Assembly: GCA_002408445.1 (NCBI GenBank)
Contig: DHSK01000002.1
Span: 1-10,897, forward strand
DNA length: 10,897 nucleotides
DNA from: Syntrophomonas sp. UBA5288
GTDB lineage: Bacteria > Bacillota > Syntrophomonadia > Syntrophomonadales > Syntrophomonadaceae
Direction of reading: 5' to 3'
The position numbers and the translations under genes were made by a program. Of the stretch, positions 6,419-10,897 are shown piece by piece. Each line of letters begins with the position of its first letter. The stretch's first letter is position 1. Under the pieces are notes generated by a model. That model did no database searches. It saw only the letters and a program-made list of their open reading frames with translations, and was not told the DNA's origin.

Positions 6419-6447
6419 TATATATGCCATGAAGGGATAATTTATAA
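6419..6447 (-). promoter_or_regulatory. Candidate sporulation-sigma (SigE/SigG-like) promoter for cwlD
   Basis: On the minus strand TTATAAA (6447-6441), 14 bases, then CATATATA (6426-6419) resembles the SigE pattern of an ATA-containing -35, a 14-15 base spacer and a CATAYAHT -10. It lies between the rpsI terminator and the cwlD ribosome binding site. Bacillus cwlD is known to be sporulation-controlled. The region is AT-rich, so a chance match is possible. Confidence 0.35.
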
Positions 6448-6462
6448 GGGCTATTTAGACGC

Positions 6463-6489
6463 AAAAAACCCGGGGCACAGACCCCGGGT
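6463..6489 (-). terminator. Strong intrinsic terminator of rplM-rpsI
   Basis: On the minus strand ACCCGGGG (6489-6482), loop TCTGTG, and CCCCGGGT (6475-6468) form a perfect 8-bp stem followed by a run of six Ts (6468-6463). It starts about 30 bases after the rpsI stop. A facing A/T tract (TTTTT at about 6492-6496 on the plus strand) makes it nearly symmetric, so it could also stop opposing transcripts. Confidence 0.92.
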
Positions 6490-6518
6490 CGTTTTTGCGG
6501 TATATTGTTCCAAAATAA

Positions 6519-6911
6519 TTAACGTTTTGAATATTGAGGAGCTTTTCTGGCCTTGTGCAGACCATATTTTTTTCTTTCCTTCATTCTGGGATCGCGGGTC
6601 AAATATCCGGCTCTCCTCAGTTGAGGTCTGATATCCGGGTTGGCATTTATGATAGCCCGGGCAATACCCAGTTTAATAGCACCTGCCTGGCCGGTGACGC
6701 CGCCGCCCTGTACCAGGCAAATAACGTCAAATCTTCCGGTCATACCGGTAAGCTCCATGGGCTGCAGAACTATAAGTCTGCTGGTTTTGTTGGGGAAGTA
6801 GTCTTCAAATGCTCTGTTGTTAATAGTTATTTTACCATCGCCAGGTACCAGTCTGACTCTGGCTATGGCTTTTTTTCTTCTTCCGGTTCCCCGGTATTGC
6901 ACCTTGTCCAT
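6519..6911 (-). CDS. rpsI: 30S ribosomal protein S9
   Basis: The 130-residue protein is full length for bacterial S9, part of the head of the small ribosomal subunit, whose C-terminal tail reaches the P-site tRNA. It starts [16 protein letters not shown], has the central [21 protein letters not shown] (68-88, Gly-rich) and ends with [18 protein letters not shown]; the last SKR is the conserved tRNA-contacting tail. The ATG at 6911 follows AAGGAGGA (about 6917-6924) and lies 11 bases after the rplM stop, so the two genes form a tight pair. A strong terminator follows. Confidence 0.98.
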   Translation of the reverse strand: MDKVQYRGTGRRKKAIARVRLVPGDGKITINNRAFEDYFPNKTSRLIVLQPMELTGMTGRFDVICLVQGGGVTGQAGAIKLGIARAIINANPDIRPQLRRAGYLTRDPRMKERKKYGLHKARKAPQYSKR

Positions 6912-6922
6912 TTTTATCCTCC

Positions 6923-7357
6923 TTACCCTCTAAGTTCCCGGACTTCCGGCTTCTGTGCCTGATGGGGATGTTCGCTGCCACGGTAAACCTTCAGCTTTTT
7001 GAACATACGGTCACCGAGGCGGTTGTGCGGGAGCATGCCCTTCACGGCAGCCTCTATGGCCTTTTCAGGCTTTCTTTGCAATAAAGTTGCATAGTCCATT
7101 TCTTTCAAACCACCGGGATAACCGGTATGCCACCGAAGTTTTTTCTGGTTGAGTTTATCTCCCGACAGCTTAATTTTGCTCGCATTCACGATTATTACAA
7201 AATCTCCGGTATCGACGTGAGGAGTGTAAGTAGGTTTATGTTTTCCTCTTAAAATTGAAGCAACTTCCGAAGACAACCTGCCCAAAGTCTGGTCGGCTGC
7301 ATCTATAACGTACCATTTGCGTTCAACTTCCGCTGGCTTCGCCATATACGTATCCAC
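6923..7357 (-). CDS. rplM: 50S ribosomal protein L13
   Basis: The 144-residue protein is full length for L13, an early-assembly protein of the large subunit. Recognisable stretches are [23 protein letters not shown] (11-33), [22 protein letters not shown] (38-59), [13 protein letters not shown] and the near-invariant [10 protein letters not shown] (105-114) and YRGSEHPH. The chosen start is GTG at 7357 because GGAGGG (7364-7369) lies six bases upstream; the internal ATG four codons on would be 18 bases from that site. L13 of related Firmicutes also has a short extension before the conserved core. The gene is first of rplM-rpsI, with its own promoter and a structured leader that probably allows feedback control by L13. 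Confidence 0.97.
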   Translation of the reverse strand: MDTYMAKPAEVERKWYVIDAADQTLGRLSSEVASILRGKHKPTYTPHVDTGDFVIIVNASKIKLSGDKLNQKKLRWHTGYPGGLKEMDYATLLQRKPEKAIEAAVKGMLPHNRLGDRMFKKLKVYRGSEHPHQAQKPEVRELRG

Positions 7358-7385
7358 GTGTTTCCCTCCAGTACTGCATTTACAT

Positions 7386-7457
7386 CATAAAAAAGAAACA
7401 AGATCTCTATTCGCCGAACCTGTCAACGGGGCTGGAGACAGGTACGCTTTTAGAGAT
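7386..7457 (-). ncRNA. L13-type ribosomal protein leader (cis-regulatory RNA)
   Basis: The rplM leader transcript folds into two nested perfect stems. The outer is ATCTCTA (7457-7451) with TAGAGAT (7409-7403), and the inner is GACAGGT/ACCTGTC (7443-7437 with 7424-7418) around a 12-base loop. The unpaired segments AAAGCGT and TCGGCGA lie between the stems. The position directly before rplM and this two-stem form agree with the Firmicutes L13 leader family. A pyrimidine-rich run CTTGTTTCTTTTTT follows the outer stem, so attenuation is possible as well as translational control. Family assignment is from memory of the structure, not a covariance search. Confidence 0.75.
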
Positions 7458-7466
7458 TACCTTCTT

Positions 7467-7496
7467 ATATTAATCATATTTCCACTTGTTTGTCAA
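7467..7496 (-). promoter_or_regulatory. Sigma-A-type promoter of rplM-rpsI
   Basis: On the minus strand a perfect TTGACA (7496-7491) is followed by 18 bases and TAATAT (7472-7467, four of six consensus). Transcription would begin at about 7460, just before the outer stem of the L13 leader. It lies about 25 bases past the truA stop, separating rplM-rpsI from the genes upstream. Confidence 0.7.
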
Positions 7497-7522
7497 GAAA
7501 GCTTGGTATTAATAACAGTTTT

Positions 7523-8281
7523 TCACTGTTCTTGGATTCTAAGCGTATCCGGATAATCGACCTTAATCAGACACAAGCCCTGGGGCGGAGCGGTGGGACT
7601 TGCTGCGGCACGGTCACGGACCTCCAGGATGGACGATATGTCCTGGGGAGACAAGCGGGAACGGCCTACTTCCAGCAAGGTGCCTACCGTTATTCTCACC
7701 ATATTGTACAGAAAACCGTCAGCTTCCATTTCCAGCGTCAGCCAGACACCATTATGAGTAAGCTCGCATTTCATAACATTACGTTCAAAGGTGCGGGCAC
7801 TGGAGCCGCTGGCACAAAAGGAACTGAAATCATGGCGGCCTTCTATATAGCGGCAGGCCTGCTGCATGGCTTCAATATCAAGCGTTTCATTCAGGCACAG
7901 GGCATATTTACGCACCAGTATCTGCCCGGCGGCCGAATTGTAGATGCTGTACCGGTAGGTTTTCTTAACCGCGTTAAATCGAGCATTAAAATCATCCGGG
8001 GCCTGCCTGCTGGATAGTGCTTTGATGTCATCTGGTAAAAACCGGTTTAAGGCCAGGCAAAATCGATCGTCCGGTATGGTTGAAGCAGTATCGAACGAGA
8101 TAACCTGACCCATGGCATGTACACCGGCGTCGGTTCGTCCCGCTGCGGTTATTCTGATGGTTTCCCCGGTAAGCTGGGCCAAACATGTTTCCAGGGTTTC
8201 CTGTATGGTAATCGCATTAGGCTGTATTTGAAAACCATGATAATTGCTGCCGTCATATTCAATGACCATTTTTATTCTCAT
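7523..8281 (-). CDS. truA: tRNA pseudouridine(38-40) synthase TruA
   Basis: TruA converts uridines at positions 38-40 of the tRNA anticodon arm to pseudouridine. The 252-residue protein is full length. It has the N-terminal IEYDGSNYHGFQIQP (7-21), the catalytic motif AAGRTDAGVHAMGQV with Asp51 as nucleophile, DFNARFNAVKKTYRY (97-111), the C-terminal half's RHDFSSFCASGS, and GFLYNMVRITVGTLLEVG (about residues 188-206). GGGGGAGG (8289-8296) lies seven bases before the ATG. It stands alone between the alpha operon and rplM; in Bacillus three ECF-transporter genes lie between rplQ and truA, and these are absent here. No clear terminator follows it: the small AACAGT/ACTGTT hairpin at 7514-7530 overlaps the stop codon and has no T-tract. 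Confidence 0.97.
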   Translation of the reverse strand: MRIKMVIEYDGSNYHGFQIQPNAITIQETLETCLAQLTGETIRITAAGRTDAGVHAMGQVISFDTASTIPDDRFCLALNRFLPDDIKALSSRQAPDDFNARFNAVKKTYRYSIYNSAAGQILVRKYALCLNETLDIEAMQQACRYIEGRHDFSSFCASGSSARTFERNVMKCELTHNGVWLTLEMEADGFLYNMVRITVGTLLEVGRSRLSPQDISSILEVRDRAAASPTAPPQGLCLIKVDYPDTLRIQEQ

Positions 8282-8326
8282 AATGACGCCTCCCCCTGGG
8301 GTTGGCTCCCGCCAGATAAAAGATAA

Positions 8327-8350
8327 GGAGGATATTTTGCATAATCCTCC
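8327..8350 (-). other. Hairpin in the rplQ-truA gap with a buried Shine-Dalgarno-like sequence
   Basis: GGAGGAT and ATCCTCC form a perfect 7-bp stem with a 10-base loop (stem arms 8327-8333 and 8344-8350). On the minus strand the first arm is a GGAGG with an ATG at 8342 inside the loop. That ATG opens a 27-codon frame ending at 8259, inside truA. Whether this is a leader peptide, a weak second terminator (TTATCTTTTATC follows) or chance cannot be decided. Confidence 0.35.
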
Positions 8351-8362
8351 ATTGATACCTTT

Positions 8363-8384
8363 AAAAAAGAGCAGTATCGGCTCT
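8363..8384 (-). terminator. Weak intrinsic terminator of the alpha operon, after rplQ
   Basis: On the minus strand AGAGC (8384-8380), a 7-base loop, and GCTCT (8372-8368) are followed by a run of Ts to 8363. The stem is only five base pairs, so it is weak by stem strength, but its place 40 bases after the rplQ stop and the T-tract support a terminator, perhaps with read-through into truA. Confidence 0.5.
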
Positions 8385-8424
8385 ATATCTTATTTATGGT
8401 ATGGTTATTCCGGTTTTATATATA

Positions 8425-8766
8425 CTAGTCTACAAATTCAACGATAACCATGGGAGCGCCATCTCCCTTGCGATAGCCGGTTTTGATCAAACGGGTGTAA
8501 CCGCCCTGACGTTCACTGTAACGGTCAGCCAGGGTACTGAACAGTTTTTGTACGACATCATCGTTCATTATATAGGAACTGGCCTGACGGCGGGCATGCA
8601 AGTCTCCTCTTTTGCCCAGAGTAACCATTTTCTCAGTTATCCGCTTTATTTCTTTGCCTCTGGTTTCAGTGGTAGTTATCTTTTCATGCTCTAGTAAAGA
8701 TGTTACAGCATTTCTTAACAGAGACCTCCGGTGTTCACTTCTAAAGCCTAATCTACGGTAACTCAA
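8425..8766 (-). CDS. rplQ: 50S ribosomal protein L17
   Basis: The 113-residue protein is full length for the short bacterial L17, at the exit-tunnel side of the large subunit. It begins [24 protein letters not shown], has [32 protein letters not shown] (31-62) and ends [24 protein letters not shown], all typical. The start codon is TTG at 8766, supported by AAGGAGGG (8773-8780) six bases upstream and by the conserved N-terminus, with no suitable ATG nearby. It follows rpoA by 15 bases and is the last gene of the alpha operon. Confidence 0.97.
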   Translation of the reverse strand: MSYRRLGFRSEHRRSLLRNAVTSLLEHEKITTTETRGKEIKRITEKMVTLGKRGDLHARRQASSYIMNDDVVQKLFSTLADRYSERQGGYTRLIKTGYRKGDGAPMVIVEFVD

Positions 8767-8781
8767 CAGTAACCCTCCTTT

Positions 8782-9732
8782 CTACTCCTCTGTTTTCTTA
8801 AATGAAAGGTCAAGCTCTTTCAGCTTTTTCTCTATTTCTTCGAGTGATTTTTGACCCAGGTTGCGAATCTTGCTCATTTCTTCCCTGGTTTTTTCAATCA
8901 AATCACCAACGCTGTTGATATTTGCTCTTTTTAACCCATTGGAAGCGCGTACTGACAACTCCAGTTCTTCAATGGACATTTCCAGAACTTTGTCTTTCTT
9001 TTCTTCTTCCTTTTCAACCAGAATTTCGACTTCAGCATAGGTGTCGTCAATTTCGGTGAAAAGTTTCAGATATTCAATAAGTATCTGGGCGGACAGGCTT
9101 ACCGATTCTTCCGGACTGATGCTGCCATTAGTCCATATTTCCAGGGTAAGGCTGTCATAGTCGGTTCTTTTGCCCACGCGGGCATTGTCCACCGTATAAT
9201 TTACACGGGTAACCGGAGTGTAAATGGAATCTATCGGCAGTAATCCAACTATATCGTCATTCTTGTTGGGCTGCTGATCAGCACTAACGTAACCGCGGCC
9301 ACGTTCTACCGTCATTTCTATGGCCAGCTTGCCGTCTGCATCCAGAGTAGCAATATGCAGGTTCGGATTAAGAACCTCTATTTCACCATCGGGTACGATA
9401 TCGCCAGCTTTTACTTCCATGGGCCCGGTCTGCTCCAGACGTATAATTTTACGTTCAGTACCGTCATAGCGCAAAACCATTTGCTTTATGTTTAAAATCA
9501 ACTCGGTGGTGTCTTCCAGCACTCCGGGAATGGTGGAGAATTCATGTAAGACCCCATCCATCTTAATGGAGGTTACAGCCGCCCCGGGCAGGGATGAGAG
9601 CAAAACTCGGCGCAGAGAATTACCCAGCGTGGTTCCATATCCTCTTTCCAGAGGCTCTATAACAAATTTACCGTAGTGTTTTTCGGAGTCCTTATCCACA
9701 CATTCTATGCGCGGTTTTTCCATCTCTAGCAT
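8782..9732 (-). CDS. rpoA: DNA-directed RNA polymerase alpha subunit
   Basis: The 316-residue protein is full length. The N-terminal domain (about 1-235) dimerises and nucleates the polymerase; it shows [28 protein letters not shown] (23-50) and [24 protein letters not shown] (60-83). A charged linker rich in Glu and Lys (about 236-252) leads to the C-terminal domain (253-311), which contacts UP-element DNA and activators; it ends with [16 protein letters not shown]. In the DNA-contact helix the sequence is [12 protein letters not shown]: Arg262 and Asn265 match the E. coli Arg265/Asn268, but Gly266 replaces the cysteine common at the next position. AAGGAGGGG (about 9740-9748) precedes the ATG at 9732. 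The gene sits between rpsD and rplQ, the usual clostridial order. Confidence 0.98.
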   Translation of the reverse strand: MLEMEKPRIECVDKDSEKHYGKFVIEPLERGYGTTLGNSLRRVLLSSLPGAAVTSIKMDGVLHEFSTIPGVLEDTTELILNIKQMVLRYDGTERKIIRLEQTGPMEVKAGDIVPDGEIEVLNPNLHIATLDADGKLAIEMTVERGRGYVSADQQPNKNDDIVGLLPIDSIYTPVTRVNYTVDNARVGKRTDYDSLTLEIWTNGSISPEESVSLSAQILIEYLKLFTEIDDTYAEVEILVEKEEEKKDKVLEMSIEELELSVRASNGLKRANINSVGDLIEKTREEMSKIRNLGQKSLEEIEKKLKELDLSFKKTEE

Positions 9733-9778
9733 TATTTTATCCCCTCCTTCTCTTTTAGAGGTTATCTATGCGGGTATA

Positions 9779-10408
9779 TTATCTGGAGTAAAGTTCAACA
9801 ATTAACTGCTCGTTTACAGCAGTATCAATCTGCTCACGGGTCGGTTTAGCCAGAACCTTACCTATCAGGTTGTCAACATCCACACTCAACCACTCGGGAG
9901 GAGTCTTATAGGCGGCCTGTTCCTTGATTTCCTGGAATTTGGCGGAATTTCTGCTGCCTTCTTTAACTTGTACTACATCGTCTTCACGTAAAAGCATGGA
10001 AGGAATATCAGCTCTCTTGCCATTAATGGTGAAGTGTCCATGGTTTACCAGCTGGCGTGCTTCTTTACGGGAAGCGGCAAAGCCCAGGCGGTAAACAACA
10101 TTATCGAACCGTCTTTCCAGCAATATGAGCAGGTTTGCACCGGTAATCCCCTGCTGGCGGTCTGCTTTTCTAAAGTAATTGCGAAACTGCTTTTCCATTA
10201 ACCCGTAAATTCTCTTGGTTTTTTGTTTTTCTCTTAACTGAATGCCATATTCAGTCGGTTTGGAGCGGCGTCCCTGTCCATGTTGGCCAGGTACATAGGC
10301 TCTTTTTTCTATTGCACATTTTTCCGAATAACATCTATCCCCTTTGAGGAATAACTTTTCACCTTCACGGCGGCATTGGCGACAGATTGAATCAGTATAC
10401 CTACCCAC
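9779..10408 (-). CDS. rpsD: 30S ribosomal protein S4, zinc-binding (C+) form
   Basis: S4 binds 16S rRNA early in assembly of the small subunit and often acts as an autogenous repressor. The 209-residue protein has the usual length. The N-terminus holds four cysteines in CRQC...CYSEKC (Cys9, 12, 26, 31), the zinc-binding C+ type. Then come [32 protein letters not shown] (38-69) and the S4 RNA-binding domain with [41 protein letters not shown] (about 97-137). The start codon is GTG at 10408: AAGGAGG (10420-10426) lies 11 bases away and the next residues GRYTDS match the family start. It lies between rpsK and rpoA. No second rpsD or cysteine-free paralogue is visible here. Confidence 0.97.
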   Translation of the reverse strand: MGRYTDSICRQCRREGEKLFLKGDRCYSEKCAIEKRAYVPGQHGQGRRSKPTEYGIQLREKQKTKRIYGLMEKQFRNYFRKADRQQGITGANLLILLERRFDNVVYRLGFAASRKEARQLVNHGHFTINGKRADIPSMLLREDDVVQVKEGSRNSAKFQEIKEQAAYKTPPEWLSVDVDNLIGKVLAKPTREQIDTAVNEQLIVELYSR

Positions 10409-10427
10409 TTATCCCACTACCTCCTTA

Positions 10428-10820
10428 TTAAACTCTTCTTCTCTTGGGCGGTCTGCAGCCATTGTGGGGGATGGGGGTAACGTCTTTTATAACGCTTACT
10501 TCCAATCCGGCAGCCTGCAATGACCTGATAGCAGCTTCTCTACCTGCTCCGGGTCCCTTGACATAGCACTCAACCTCACGCAGACCATGTTCCATGGCTG
10601 CTTTGGCAGCTGACTCGGCTGCCTGTTGGGCTGCAAACGGCGTGCTTTTTCTGGAACCCTTAAAACCGGAGGTACCGGCACTGGCCCAGGAAATTGCATT
10701 GCCCTGTCTATCGGTAATCGATATGATTGTATTGTTAAAGGTCGATTTTATATGAGCAATACCCTGTTGGATATTCTTTTTCTCACGGCGCTTAACTCTC
10801 GTCGTTGTTTTCCGAACCAC
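10428..10820 (-). CDS. rpsK: 30S ribosomal protein S11
   Basis: S11 lies in the platform of the small subunit, near the decoding region. The 130-residue protein is full length: basic N-terminus [30 protein letters not shown] (8-37), [26 protein letters not shown] (44-69), [15 protein letters not shown] (87-101) and the tail [18 protein letters not shown]. The start is GTG at 10820, followed by VRK; the ribosome binding site AAAGGGG (10829-10835) is weaker than elsewhere in the window and eight bases away. It begins 20 bases after the rpsM stop, and the rpsD ribosome binding site overlaps the region directly after its own stop. Confidence 0.98.
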   Translation of the reverse strand: MVRKTTTRVKRREKKNIQQGIAHIKSTFNNTIISITDRQGNAISWASAGTSGFKGSRKSTPFAAQQAAESAAKAAMEHGLREVECYVKGPGAGREAAIRSLQAAGLEVSVIKDVTPIPHNGCRPPKRRRV

Positions 10821-10840
10821 TGATTTATCCCCTTTCTAGG

Positions 10841-10897
10841 CTATTTTTTCTTGCCGCCGGCCGTACGTTTTGGTCCCTTGCGGGTACGGGCGTTGTT
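10841..10897 (-). CDS. rpsM: 30S ribosomal protein S13 (partial, last 18 residues)
   Basis: Only the C-terminal end is inside the window: NNARTRKGPKRTAGGKKK then TAG (10843-10841). The NARTRKGP stretch and lysine-rich tail are characteristic of S13, which contacts tRNA and bridges the subunits at the head of the 30S particle. Its place directly before rpsK is the universal order. The start lies beyond the right edge. Confidence 0.93.
   Translation of the reverse strand, partial: NNARTRKGPKRTAGGKKK

Noticed and set aside
6389..6430. Longer cwlD start at 6430 (14 more residues)
   Set aside because: No ribosome binding site precedes that ATG, the extra residues would cover the candidate promoter, and AGGGGGG fits the ATG at 6388.
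7514..7530. Terminator after truA
   Set aside because: The AACAGT/ACTGTT hairpin overlaps the stop codon and is not followed by a T-tract.

Overview
The window is a stretch of chromosome from a spore-forming, Gram-positive bacterium of the class Clostridia. The evidence is the Firmicutes-type order rpsM-rpsK-rpsD-rpoA-rplQ-truA-rplM-rpsI-cwlD, a spore-cortex amidase directly after rpsI, strong AGGAGG-type ribosome binding sites, and a zinc-type (four-cysteine) S4 protein. Syntrophomonas- or Desulfotomaculum-like anaerobes would fit, but the sequence does not fix the genus. All supported genes lie on the minus strand, so transcription runs from high to low coordinates. No rRNA, tRNA, transposase or CRISPR array was seen.

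Reading in the direction of transcription: positions 10897-8425 hold the end of the ribosomal alpha operon (rpsM tail, rpsK, rpsD, rpoA, rplQ), closed by a weak terminator at about 8363-8384. truA follows alone at 8281-7523. A sigma-A-like promoter (7496-7467) and a nested-hairpin L13-type leader then precede rplM-rpsI, which end at a strong terminator (6463-6489). Positions 6388-3153 hold a three-gene unit: cwlD (spore cortex amidase), a fused LigB/Memo-like plus AMMECR1 protein, and the radical SAM partner AmrS. The last two form the AmmeMemoRadiSam system, which is conserved but whose chemistry is unknown to me. A possible sporulation-sigma promoter sits just before cwlD, so this system may be read together with a sporulation gene.

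Positions 3019-2240 encode a crotonase-family enoyl-CoA hydratase with its own upstream region containing a palindrome. The 448-bp gap at 1792-2239 is the most unusual part. It holds two tandem copies of a roughly 123-bp element that folds almost end to end. The copies differ by substitutions that partly preserve pairing, and each has a symmetric internal loop of G-A and U-U oppositions. No gene explains it.

The left end is the start of an arginine operon, argC then argJ (cut by the window edge). Its well-formed promoter (TTGCAA, 17 bp, TATAAT) is overlapped by an ArgR/AhrC-type operator.
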